Source of the DNA: Streptomyces camponoticapitis
GTDB taxonomy: Bacteria; Actinomycetota; Actinomycetes; Streptomycetales; Streptomycetaceae
Length of the DNA: 64,000 bases
Assembly: GCF_014646115.1 (NCBI RefSeq)
Contig: NZ_BMMV01000016.1
Coordinates: forward strand, 62,001 to 126,000
Reading direction: 5' to 3'
Within the stretch, counting starts at the first letter, position 1. Every line of letters starts with the position of its first letter. A program made the translations under genes and the position numbers. Of the stretch, positions 8,850 to 18,737 are shown in pieces. The notes under the pieces are model-generated. The model made no database searches. It saw only the letters and a program-made list of their open reading frames with translations, and had not been told where the DNA came from.

Positions 8850-10178
8850 ATGACCACACCCGCGGCCGAAGCCGCAGCGTCAGCCGGAGCCGGAGCCTCG
8901 TCCGGAGACGGAGCCGAGCCCCGGGCCGGGGGCTGTCCGGTCGCCGGCCGCATGGCGGCGACGCCGATCTTCGGGGAGCAGCTCGACGGCGACATGATGC
9001 CGCGCCTGTACGAGCGACTGCGCGCCGAGCACGGCCCGGTGGCGCCCGTCGCCGTCGCGCCCGGTATCGAGGCGTGGCTGGTGCTCGGCCACCGTGAGCT
9101 CGTACGGCTGAGCCGTGAGGAGCAGGACTTCTCCCACGACCCGCGCCGCTGGCGCCAGTTGCGCGAGGGCCGGGTGCCGGAGGACTCACCGATCCTGCCG
9201 ATGGTGGGCTGGCGCCCGGCGCTGCTGTTCGCCGACGGGCAGCAGCACCGCCGGATGCGGGCGGCCGTGTCGGACGCGCTCTCCCGGATCAACGGACATG
9301 AACTGCGGCGCGGCGTACGGGCCTTGTCCGAGCGGCTGATCACCGAATTCGCCGACCGCAAGGAGGCGGACCTCGTCTCGGACTACGCGCGCAAGCTGCC
9401 GCTGATGGTGATCACCGGCCTGCTCGGACTCGACGAGCCGACGGGCAGGGAGCTGGTGAAGGCCATCGCGGGGCTGGTCGTGGCGAACGCCGACTCCGCC
9501 GACGCGAGCAAGCGGATGGGATCGATCCTGCTCGCCCTCATCGAGGAGAAGCGCCGCCGTCCCGGCAACGACGTCACATCCGCGCTGCTGCACCATCCGG
9601 CGCGGCTGACGGACGAGGAGGTGCTGCACAACCTGGTGGTGATGTTCGTCGCGGGCAACCAGACGACGGTGAACTGGATCGCCACCACCCTGCGCATCCT
9701 GCTGTGCGACCCGGCGTTCCGGTCCTCGCTCAGCGGTGGTCATCTGAGCGTCGACGACGCGCTGGACCTGGTGCTGTGGCGCTTCCCGCCGACGCAGAAC
9801 TTCCCCGCCCGGTACGCCACCCGCGACCTGCGGTTCGGCGGTCAGGAGGTGCGGGCCGGGGACATGCTGATCCTCGGCCTGGCCGCCGCCAACGCCGACC
9901 CCGACATCCTGCCGGAGGACGGCACGCCCGTCGTCGGCAACCGCTCGCACCTGGCCTTCGGGGCCGGGCCGCACACCTGCCCGGCCCAGGATCCGGCGAG
10001 GCTGATCACGCGTACCGCGGTCGACACCATCAGGCACCGGCTGCCCGATCTCGAACTGGCGGTGCCCGAGGCCGAGTTGGCCTGGATCAAATCGCCCTGG
10101 AGCAAGGGCCTGGCGGCCCTTCCCGTCCGCTTCACCGAACCGCAGTTGCCGCGTGGACCGCAGGCACCGCGGAGTTGA
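8850..10178 (+). CDS. Conservon-linked cytochrome P450, CYP157-like, lacking ExxR
   Basis: A 442-aa P450. The I-helix carries FVAGNQTT (normally AGxET/D), and the heme ligand is Cys377 in FGAGPHTCPAQDPAR. The K-helix position normally occupied by ExxR reads L307-V-L-W310 (DLVLWRFPP), so the near-universal Glu and Arg are both absent. Loss of this motif is known for the CYP157 family, which sits in Streptomyces conservons together with CYP154 enzymes, as here. The gene starts 13 nt after cvnD and precedes a second P450. Catalytic activity is uncertain; a role as partner or sensor for the second P450 is possible. Confidence 0.9.
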   Translation: MTTPAAEAAASAGAGASSGDGAEPRAGGCPVAGRMAATPIFGEQLDGDMMPRLYERLRAEHGPVAPVAVAPGIEAWLVLGHRELVRLSREEQDFSHDPRRWRQLREGRVPEDSPILPMVGWRPALLFADGQQHRRMRAAVSDALSRINGHELRRGVRALSERLITEFADRKEADLVSDYARKLPLMVITGLLGLDEPTGRELVKAIAGLVVANADSADASKRMGSILLALIEEKRRRPGNDVTSALLHHPARLTDEEVLHNLVVMFVAGNQTTVNWIATTLRILLCDPAFRSSLSGGHLSVDDALDLVLWRFPPTQNFPARYATRDLRFGGQEVRAGDMLILGLAAANADPDILPEDGTPVVGNRSHLAFGAGPHTCPAQDPARLITRTAVDTIRHRLPDLELAVPEAELAWIKSPWSKGLAALPVRFTEPQLPRGPQAPRS

Positions 10179-10189
10179 GGAGAGCCCCG

Positions 10190-11464
10190 ATGAGCGCCAA
10201 GCCCGATCCCTCCGCCGACCTGGCCGACGCCGCGGCCCAGGCCCCGTACCGGATGGACCCGTCCGGTGGCTGCCCGCACGCCGCCAACGCCACTCTGCTC
10301 GCGCGGGGCGCGGTGGCCCCCGTCGTACTGCCCGGCGAGGTCGAGGCGATGGCCGTCATCGGACACGACGCGCTGAAGGAGTTCCTGTCGCATCCCGATG
10401 TCGCGAAGGGCGCGGCGCACTTCACGGCGTTGCGGGAGGGGCGGATACCGGACGGCTGGCCGCTGAAGACGTTCGCGACCGTTCAAGGCATGACGACGGC
10501 GGACGGCGACGACCACCGGCGGCTGCGGTCGCTGGTGAGCAAGGCGTTCACGTCGCGACGGGTGGAGGCCCTGCGCGGCCGGGTGGAGGAGGTGACGGCG
10601 GAGCTGCTGGACGGTCTGGCGGCCACGGAATCCAAGGACGGCCGGATCGTCGATCTCCGCGCGGACTTCGCCCTGCCGCTGCCGATGGGGGTGATCTGCG
10701 AACTGCTGGGCGTGGACGAGAAGTTCCAGGACCAGCTGCACCATCTGTCGAACCAGATCGTCGCGACGGACATCTCCCCCGAGGACGCGATGGCCGCCAA
10801 CCGGGACATCGTGGCCGTACTGAGCGCGGTGGCAGCCTCCCGTACCGAGAATCCCGGCGAGGATCTGACCAGCGCGCTCATCGCCGTACGCGACGAGGAC
10901 GGTGACCGGCTGAGCGGGCACGAACTCATCGGGACACTGCTGCTGATGATCATCGCCGGGCACGAGACGACGCTGAATCTGATCACCAACGCGGTGCGCG
11001 CCCTGTGCCGCCACCGCGACCAGCTCGAACTGGTCCAGAACGGCAAGGCGAGCTGGTCGGACGTGGTCGAGGAGACCCTGCGCTGGGACAGCCCGGTGAG
11101 CTTCTTCCCGTTCCGCTACCCGACCCGGGACCTGACGGTGGACGGCACCGTGATCCCGAAGGGCACGCCGGTGCTGGCGGGTTACTCGGCGGCAGGGCGC
11201 GACAAGGCCGCGCACGGGGACGACGCGGCGGAGTTCGACGTCACCAGGTACGCCACGGGCTCGGCCGCCCGCCATCTGTCACTCGGGCACGGCGCGCACT
11301 TCTGTCTGGGGTCGTCGCTGGCCCGGATGGAGGCGACGATCGCGCTGGAGCGGCTGTTCACGCGGTTCCCGGACCTGGACGTCGCGGTCACGGAGGCGGA
11401 ACTGCCGCGTCACGCGAGCTTCGTGGGCAACAGTGTGCAGCGACTGCCGGTCACGCTCGGGTAG
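10190..11464 (+). CDS. Conservon-linked cytochrome P450, CYP154-like
   Basis: This 424-aa P450 has all canonical motifs: I-helix IIAGHETT, K-helix EETLR, and the heme loop LGHGAHFCLGSSLAR with Cys372. The start at 10190 follows GGAG (TTGAGGAGAGCCCCG) and lies 11 nt after the preceding P450. Family members oxidise macrolides, steroids or flavonoids in vitro, but their native substrates are mostly unknown. Redox partners are not encoded nearby. The pairing with an ExxR-less P450 and the cvn genes points to a regulated oxidative output of the conservon. Confidence 0.92.
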   Translation: MSAKPDPSADLADAAAQAPYRMDPSGGCPHAANATLLARGAVAPVVLPGEVEAMAVIGHDALKEFLSHPDVAKGAAHFTALREGRIPDGWPLKTFATVQGMTTADGDDHRRLRSLVSKAFTSRRVEALRGRVEEVTAELLDGLAATESKDGRIVDLRADFALPLPMGVICELLGVDEKFQDQLHHLSNQIVATDISPEDAMAANRDIVAVLSAVAASRTENPGEDLTSALIAVRDEDGDRLSGHELIGTLLLMIIAGHETTLNLITNAVRALCRHRDQLELVQNGKASWSDVVEETLRWDSPVSFFPFRYPTRDLTVDGTVIPKGTPVLAGYSAAGRDKAAHGDDAAEFDVTRYATGSAARHLSLGHGAHFCLGSSLARMEATIALERLFTRFPDLDVAVTEAELPRHASFVGNSVQRLPVTLG

Positions 11465-11489
11465 TCGGGTGACGAGCCCTCAGGAACTT

Positions 11490-11501
11490 TGGTCCATACC
11501 A
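11490..11501. promoter_or_regulatory. DasR-like operator before the GH16 gene
   Basis: TGGTCCATACCA differs at two central positions from the DasR-responsive core TGGTCTAGACCA. With its flanks it makes TTGGT-ccat-ACCAA, a clean dyad. It sits just upstream of a promoter-like pair and a secreted glucanase gene, the type of gene DasR or related GntR repressors control in Streptomyces. Binding has not been shown; this is a motif match. Confidence 0.45.
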
Positions 11502-11506
11502 ACTCC

Positions 11507-11535
11507 TTGACGGCCCCTCCCACCCTCCCTTAAAT
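11507..11535 (+). promoter_or_regulatory. Predicted promoter of the GH16 gene
   Basis: TTGACG at 11507-11512 and TTAAAT at 11530-11535 are separated by 17 nt, a good fit to the housekeeping sigma consensus. The operator-like dyad ends six bases before the -35. The leader would be about 80 nt and contains a perfect 14-bp palindrome, GTCATGTACATGAC (11584-11597), that could be a second regulatory site. Confidence 0.5.
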
Positions 11536-11622
11536 CAAGTATTGAAATAACTGCGTTCAGCCCCGGGCTCAAAAGTCCTGAATGTCATGTACATGACTCC
11601 ATGAGAAGTGAAGTGATGACCT

Positions 11623-12891
11623 GTGCGAACCCCCCTGCGGCGTCGTGTGACGCTGTACGCCCTGGCTCTTCTCTGCTGTACGAGCGTCGCCACGGCCGTG
11701 CCCGCCGGAGCGGCGCCGACCGCCCCCGAACCCCGCGTGAACAGCACCAGGGCCGCCGCCGCCGTGACCTTCGACGAGAACTTCGACGGTCCCGCCGGAT
11801 CGGCCGTCAACGGCAGTAGATGGCAGATCGAGACCGGCGACAACGTCAACAACCACGAACGGCAGTACTACACGGCCGGCAACAACAACGCCCGCCTCGA
11901 CGGCCAGGGCAACCTCGTGATCACCGCCCGCAAGGAGAACCCGGGCAACTACCAGTGCTGGTACGGCCGGTGCGAGTACACCTCCGCCCGGCTCAACACG
12001 GCGGGCAAGTTCACCGCGCAGTACGGCCGCGTCGAGGCACGGATGAAGATCCCGCGCGGTCAGGGCATGTGGCCCGCGTTCTGGATGCTCGGCAACAACA
12101 TGGGCGACGTCGGCTGGCCCGCCAGCGGCGAGATCGACATCATGGAGAACGTCGGCTTCGAGCCGAACACCGTGCACGGCACCCTGCACGGCCCCGGCTA
12201 CTCGGGCTCGGGCGGCATCGGCGCCGGCTACAGCCTCCCCGGCGGCCAGGCGTTCGCCGACGCCTTCCACACCTTCGCGATCGACTGGTCGCCCAACTCC
12301 ATCCGCTGGTCGGTCGACGGCAACGTCTTCCAGACCCGTACGCCCGCCGATCTGGGCGGCCGGGAATGGGTGTTCAACAAGCCGTTCTTCCTGATCCTGA
12401 ACCTCGCGGTCGGCGGCTACTGGCCCGGTGACCCGAACAGCAGCACGCCGTTCCCGAGCACCCTGACCGTCGACTACGTGCGGGTCACGACGGACGGCGG
12501 TGGCGGCACCGGCGGTTCGATCACCGGTCTCGGCGGCAAGTGCCTGGACGTGGCGAGCGCGAGTTCCGCCAACGGGACGCCTGTTCAGCTCTACGACTGC
12601 AACGGCTCCGGCGCGCAGCAGTGGACGAGGGGCGCCAACGACTCCCTGCGGGCGCTCGGCAAGTGCCTGGACGTGAAGGACAACAGCACCGCGGACGGCG
12701 CGCAGCTCCAGCTCTGGGACTGCTCCGGCGGAGGGAACCAGCGCTGGGCGGTGTCGGGCGCGAACGACGTGGTGAACATCCAGGCGAACAAGTGCCTGGA
12801 CGTGACCGGCGGTGCCTCGGTCAACGGGGCACGGGCGCAGATCTGGACATGCACGGGCGCGGCCAACCAGAAGTGGTCGGTGAACGCGTAA
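11623..12891 (+). CDS. Secreted GH16 endo-beta-1,3-glucanase with ricin B-type lectin domain
   Basis: The 422-aa product begins with an Arg-rich n-region, a hydrophobic core and an Ala-rich cleavage area (signal peptide to about residue 31). Residues 48-285 form a GH16 domain with the catalytic ExDxxE signature GEIDIMENVG (Glu170 nucleophile, Asp172, Glu175 acid/base) and a MWPAFWML substrate strand. A Gly-rich linker leads to a CBM13/ricin B domain (about 292-422) with three repeats of CLDV...QLYDC...QQW type. The likely substrate is laminarin or fungal beta-1,3-glucan outside the cell. The GTG start is supported by the signal peptide. The gene is monocistronic and ends at a strong terminator. 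Confidence 0.93.
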   Translation: MRTPLRRRVTLYALALLCCTSVATAVPAGAAPTAPEPRVNSTRAAAAVTFDENFDGPAGSAVNGSRWQIETGDNVNNHERQYYTAGNNNARLDGQGNLVITARKENPGNYQCWYGRCEYTSARLNTAGKFTAQYGRVEARMKIPRGQGMWPAFWMLGNNMGDVGWPASGEIDIMENVGFEPNTVHGTLHGPGYSGSGGIGAGYSLPGGQAFADAFHTFAIDWSPNSIRWSVDGNVFQTRTPADLGGREWVFNKPFFLILNLAVGGYWPGDPNSSTPFPSTLTVDYVRVTTDGGGGTGGSITGLGGKCLDVASASSANGTPVQLYDCNGSGAQQWTRGANDSLRALGKCLDVKDNSTADGAQLQLWDCSGGGNQRWAVSGANDVVNIQANKCLDVTGGASVNGARAQIWTCTGAANQKWSVNA

Positions 12892-12916
12892 CACCGCGGC
12901 TCTGTCCGTCCACGGA

Positions 12917-12954
12917 CCCCGGCCGCGCGGCAAGTCCCTTGCCCGCGGCCGGGG
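12917..12954. terminator. Bidirectional terminator between the GH16 gene and hutI
   Basis: An 11-bp outer stem (CCCCGGCCGCG / CGCGGCCGGGG) continues into a 6-bp inner stem (GGCAAG / CTTGCC) with a single bulged C and a 3-nt loop. It lies between two convergent genes, so it probably stops both transcripts. Confidence 0.85.
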
Positions 12955-12978
12955 TTCGCCGTTCTCCCGGCGGCCCGG

Positions 12979-14232
12979 TCAGTGCAGGCGTTCGCCGGCG
13001 CGCCAGACCGCCCAGGTCAGCGGCACGCCCGGCCGGTAGGCGAGGTGGACATGGCTCGGGGCGTCGAGCACGACGAGGTCGGCGGTCGCGCCGCGCGTGA
13101 GGCGTCCGACGTCCGTACGGCGCAGAGCGGCGGCCCCGCCCGCGGTGGCCGACCAGATCGCCTCGTCGGGTGTCATCCCCATGTCGCGTACGGCCAGGGC
13201 GATGCAGAACGCCATCGACGAGGTGAAGGACGAGCCCGGGTTGCAGTCGGTGGACAGCGCGACGGTGGCGCCCGCGTCGAGCAGCCGGCGGGCGTCGGGC
13301 CACTCGGCACGAGTGGAGAACTCGGCGCCGGGCAGCAGCGTGGCGACCGTACGGGAGTTGGCGAGCGCGTCGACGTCCTCGTCGGTGAGGTGGGTGCAGT
13401 GGTCGGCGGAAGCGGCGTCCATCTCGACGGCGAGCCTGACACCCGGGCCGTACGACAACTGGTTGGCGTGGACGCGTGGTTGGAGGCCCTTCGCCCGGCC
13501 CGCGGTGAGGATCGCGCGGGCCTGGTCGCCGTCGAACGCGCCCTTCTCGCAGAAGACATCGATCCAACGGGCGTACGGGGCGCAGGCGTCGAGCATGTCG
13601 CCGGTGACGAGGTCGACGTAGGCGGCGGGATCATCGGCGAGTTCGGGCGCGACGATATGGGCGCCGAGATAGGTGACCTCGTCGGTGTGCCGGGCCGCGA
13701 CGCGCAGCGAGCGCGCCTCGTCGGTGACGGTGAGGCCGTAGCCGGACTTGGTCTCCTGCGTGGTGGTGCCCTGGCGGAGGCCTTCGGCGAGATATCTGGC
13801 CACGTTGGCGCTCAGCGCCTCGTCGGTGGCGGCGCGGGTCGCGGCGACGGTGGTGCGGATGCCGCCGGCCGAGTAGGGGCGGCCCGACATGCGGGCGTTG
13901 AACTCCTGGGTGCGGTCGCCCGCGAAGACGAGGTGGGAGTGGGAGTCGACGAAGCCGGGGACGACGGCCCGGCCGCCGGCGTCGACGGCGTTGTCAGTGG
14001 CGGGTGCTTTGCTTGACTCACCGACCCAGACGACGCGGTCGCCGCCGATGACGACGGCCGCGTCCTGGATCAGACCGATGGGGGATCCGTCACCGAGGGA
14101 GGGGTCGTTGGTGACCAGAGCGGCGATGTTGGTGATGGCGGTGGTGGGGGCGGCCGTGGGGGCGCTCGGCTGGACGGGTGGTCCCGCGGGGGTGCTCGCG
14201 GGCGTGCCGGGGGGCGTGGTGGCGGGCGTCAT
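12979..14232 (-). CDS. hutI: Imidazolonepropionase
   Basis: This 417-aa amidohydrolase-fold enzyme opens the ring of 4-imidazolone-5-propionate to give N-formimino-L-glutamate. The metal site is seen as DSHSHLVFAGDR (H-x-H). Other family blocks are TTTQETKSGYGL, HANQLSYGPG, DHCTHLTDEDV and STDCNPGSSFTSSM. The first 30 residues are an unusual Pro/Thr/Ala stretch that other HutI proteins lack, so the real start may lie further in, although no better ribosome-binding site is seen. It is the last gene of the hut unit, 17 nt after hutF. Confidence 0.93.
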   Translation of the reverse strand: MTPATTPPGTPASTPAGPPVQPSAPTAAPTTAITNIAALVTNDPSLGDGSPIGLIQDAAVVIGGDRVVWVGESSKAPATDNAVDAGGRAVVPGFVDSHSHLVFAGDRTQEFNARMSGRPYSAGGIRTTVAATRAATDEALSANVARYLAEGLRQGTTTQETKSGYGLTVTDEARSLRVAARHTDEVTYLGAHIVAPELADDPAAYVDLVTGDMLDACAPYARWIDVFCEKGAFDGDQARAILTAGRAKGLQPRVHANQLSYGPGVRLAVEMDAASADHCTHLTDEDVDALANSRTVATLLPGAEFSTRAEWPDARRLLDAGATVALSTDCNPGSSFTSSMAFCIALAVRDMGMTPDEAIWSATAGGAAALRRTDVGRLTRGATADLVVLDAPSHVHLAYRPGVPLTWAVWRAGERLH

Positions 14233-14249
14233 CGTGGGGGCGTTCTCCT

Positions 14250-15617
14250 TCAGCCGCGTACGGCCGCGATGGACCGGGCGAGGGTTCCGGGCACGTCGGG
14301 GATCAGGGTGTGCTCCCCGTCTCGTACGAGATGGCGGCCGCCCACGATCGTGTGACGCACGTCCGCGGACGTCGCGGCGAATACGGCCGTCTCGGCGCCC
14401 AGTCTCGGTACCTGCCCCGCTGTTCTGACGGAGTCCAGGGCGATCGTGACGAGGTCGGCGAGAGCGCCGGGCTCGATCCGGCCGCCGTCGGGCCTGCCGA
14501 GGGCCGCGTGGCCGTCCGCCGTGGCGGCGGAGATGAGGGCGGCGGCCGTCCAGTGGCCCCGGACGCGGGAGCGCAGCCGCTCGTTGAGCTCCATGGCGCG
14601 GGCCTCTTCGAAGATGTCGATCACGGCGTGGCTGTCACTGCCCAGCGACAGGGGCGAGCCCGCGTGCTGGAGCCGCGCGGCGGGGCCGATGCCGTCGGCG
14701 AGGTCGCGTTCCGTGGTGGGGCACATACAGGTGCCGGTGCGGGAGGAGCCCAGCAGGGCGATGTCCTCGTCGGTGAGGTGGGTGTTGTGGACGCCGGTGG
14801 TGCGGGGGCCGAGGACCCCGTGGTCGGCCAGGAGCTGGGCGGGGGTGCGGCCGTGGGTGGCCAGGCACGCGTCGTTCTCGGCGGTCTGTTCGGAGAGATG
14901 GACATGGAGCGGGGTCCCCCGGGCCTCGGCCCATTCGGCGACGGTCGACAGCTGCTCGGAGGGCACGGCGCGTACGGAGTGGACGGCGGCGCCGATCCGC
15001 ACATGGTCGTCGTCCTTGGTGTAGCGGTCCCCGAGGGCGGACACACGCTCCGCCCAGGCGTGGGCGGTGCCGTCGGAGAAGCGGACCTGGTGGCGGTCCG
15101 GGGGCTTGCCGCCGCGCCGCTTGGAGATGCCGGAGGAGAGATAGGCGGTGTCCAGGAGAGTGATCCGGATCCCGGCCTCGTCGGCGGCGGCGATCAGCGC
15201 CTCGCCCATCGCGTTGGGATTGTCGTAGGGCGTTCCGCCAGGAGCGTGATGCAGATAGTGGAATTCACCGACGGAGGTGATGCCGGCCAGGGCCATCTCG
15301 GCGTACACGGCGCGGGCGAGCGCGTGGTAGGTCTCGGGGGTGAGCCGGGAGGCGACCTGATACATCATCTCGCGCCAGGTCCAGAAGGTGCCGGAGCCGA
15401 CCTGGACCTTGGCGCGCAGCGCGCGGTGGAAGGCGTGCGAGTGGGTGTTGGCCAGGCCGGGGAGGGTGAGTCCGCGCAGGGCCGTGGCACCGGCGGGCGG
15501 GGTGTCGTCCCCGGTGCGGACCTCGGTGATGCGGCCGTCCGCGACCGTCACGGTCACGGCCGGTTCGACGTGGGTGTCGAGCCAGGCGTGCTCCAGCCAG
15601 TACGTGGTCACGTGCAC
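14250..15617 (-). CDS. hutF: Formimidoylglutamate deiminase
   Basis: A 455-aa amidohydrolase that converts N-formimino-L-glutamate to N-formyl-L-glutamate and ammonia, the HutF branch of histidine catabolism. Visible motifs are LANTHSHAFHRALR (metal H-x-H), HVHLSEQTAEND, CMCPTTERDLADGIGP and SLGSDSHAVIDIFEEARAMEL, all typical of HutF. The GTG start at 15617 has GGAAGGG about 8 nt upstream and overlaps the preceding gene by 10 nt. Its position between HutI and an M20 amidohydrolase fits the next step, removal of the formyl group. Confidence 0.93.
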   Translation of the reverse strand: MHVTTYWLEHAWLDTHVEPAVTVTVADGRITEVRTGDDTPPAGATALRGLTLPGLANTHSHAFHRALRAKVQVGSGTFWTWREMMYQVASRLTPETYHALARAVYAEMALAGITSVGEFHYLHHAPGGTPYDNPNAMGEALIAAADEAGIRITLLDTAYLSSGISKRRGGKPPDRHQVRFSDGTAHAWAERVSALGDRYTKDDDHVRIGAAVHSVRAVPSEQLSTVAEWAEARGTPLHVHLSEQTAENDACLATHGRTPAQLLADHGVLGPRTTGVHNTHLTDEDIALLGSSRTGTCMCPTTERDLADGIGPAARLQHAGSPLSLGSDSHAVIDIFEEARAMELNERLRSRVRGHWTAAALISAATADGHAALGRPDGGRIEPGALADLVTIALDSVRTAGQVPRLGAETAVFAATSADVRHTIVGGRHLVRDGEHTLIPDVPGTLARSIAAVRG

Positions 15618-16947
15618 GCCAGCCCTTCCAGTACGTCGGCGAGTGCCAGGACACCGGCCACGCAGTCGTCCTCGGCCGCGAACTCGGCCGGGGAGTGCGA
15701 GACGCCGGTGGGGTTCCGTACGAACAGCATGGCGGTCGGAATGGATCCGGACAAAATACCCGCGTCATGACCGGCGCCCGTGCCGAGCACGGGGAGCTTG
15801 CCGCCGAGGATCCCGCCGATCTCGTCGCGCAGGCTGTGGGCGAACTCGACAACGGGCGTGAAGGACTCCCGTACGACCCGCAGATCGATGCCCGCGCGCT
15901 CGGCGTGCTCGTGGGCCGCCGCCTCGATCGCGGTGACGACGGTGTCGAGGGTGGCCTGGTCGGCGGCGCGCGAGTCGAGCCAGCCGCGTACGAGGGAGGG
16001 GATGGCGTTCACGCCGTTGGGCTCGACGGCGATCTTGCCGAAGGTGGCGAGTGCACCGGCGAGTGCGGCCTCGCGGCGGGCGGCGAGGACCGTCTCGGCG
16101 TAGGTGAGCATCGGGTCGCGGCGGTCGGTGAGGCGGGTGGTGCCCGCGTGGTTGGCCTCGCCGTGGAAGTCGAAGCGCCACCGGCCGTGCGGCCAGATGG
16201 AGGAGGCGACACCGACGGGGTCACCGGTCAGGTCGAGCGCGCGCCCCTGCTCGACGTGCAGTTCGACGAACGCGCCGACGCGGGCGAGGCGCTCGGGGTC
16301 GGGCCCGATGGCGTCCGGGTCGTATCCGGCCGCCTCCATGGCGCGCGGCAGCGGGACGCCCTCCCCGTCACGCAGGGCGTGCGCCTGTTCCAGGGTGAGC
16401 TGCCCGGCGGTGAGCCGGGAGCCGACGCAGGCGAGCCCGAACCGGGCACCCTCCTCGTCTCCGAAGTTGGTGACGGCGACGGGCCGGGTGAACTCCGCTC
16501 CCCTGCGGCGGAGTTCGTCGAGCGCGGCGAAGGAGGACACCACGCCGAGGGGCCCGTCGAAGGCCCCACCGTCGGGCACGGAGTCCAGATGCGACCCGAG
16601 GACGACGGCGTCCCCCGCGTCCGGGTCGCCGAGCCAGCCCCACTGGTTCCCGTTCCGGTCGCTCTCGTAGGCGAGCCCGCGCGCCTCGGCCTGCGCCCGG
16701 AACCAGTCCCGGCACTCCCGGTCGGCCCCGCTCCAGGCATACCGCCGGTAGCCCCGGCTGCCGGGGTCCCGCCCGATGGGCGCGAGCTCCCGCCACATCT
16801 CCTGGAAGGAGACCGCGCCGGAGCCGCCCCCGGCCGGGGCGGAGGCCGGGGCGGAGGCCGGGGCGGAGGCCGGGGCGGAGGCCGGGGCGGAGGCCGGGGC
16901 GGAGGCCGGGCCGTTGTCCCGGGACGGGGCCGGGCCTCGCGTGGCGG

Positions 16948-16951
<4 letters not shown>
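15608..16951 (-). CDS. M20-family amidohydrolase, annotated in relatives as allantoate amidohydrolase; probable N-formylglutamate deformylase role
   Basis: The 447-aa protein has the binuclear zinc pattern of the M20/allantoate amidohydrolase group: LGSHLDSVPDGGAFDGPLGV, NFGDEEGARFG, ELHVEQGRAL, the dimerisation-domain His/Asn in FHGEANHAGTT, and GAGHDAGIL. No allantoin genes are nearby, but hutU, hutF and hutI flank it with overlapping ends. Hydrolysis of N-formylglutamate to glutamate and formate would complete the pathway, and no canonical HutG is present. The N-terminus carries a (PASA)n tract of about 26 residues from a 12-bp DNA repeat. The start overlaps the hutU stop (GTGA). Function is inferred from context. 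Confidence 0.85.
16836..16907. repeat. Six perfect tandem copies of a 12-bp unit inside the M20 gene
   Basis: The unit GGGGCGGAGGCC is repeated six times without mismatch, flanked by partial copies. On the coding strand it specifies Ala-Pro-Ala-Ser repeats at the protein N-terminus. The unit length is a multiple of three, so copy-number change would alter tail length but keep frame. Confidence 0.92.
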
Positions 16952-18621
<1,670 letters not shown>

Positions 18622-18642
18622 GGCGGGTGCCTCCTCCGTCAC

Positions 18643-18708
18643 TGCTCCACTGTTGGCTGATCTATTCACATACTCGGGGCCTGAATAGATGTAGTCAACA
18701 GTGGAGCA
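18643..18708. promoter_or_regulatory. Large inverted repeat between hutU and the divergent decarboxylase gene
   Basis: The left arm (18643-18668) and the inverted right arm (18682-18708) share TGCTCCACTGTTG, then CT, then ATCTATTCA, with only a few central differences; 13 nt separate them. The region lies between divergent starts (hutU at 18621, decarboxylase at 18738) and probably binds one regulator twice so as to control both units. TTGACT within the right arm, read on the minus strand, could be a -35 for hutU. Confidence 0.7.
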
Positions 18709-18737
18709 ACCGGCGGCCGGATGATTGGCTGACACGC

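Noticed and set aside
16836..16907. Regular repeats that might suggest a CRISPR array
   Set aside because: The units are 12 bp with no spacers and lie in frame inside a gene; no cas genes are present.
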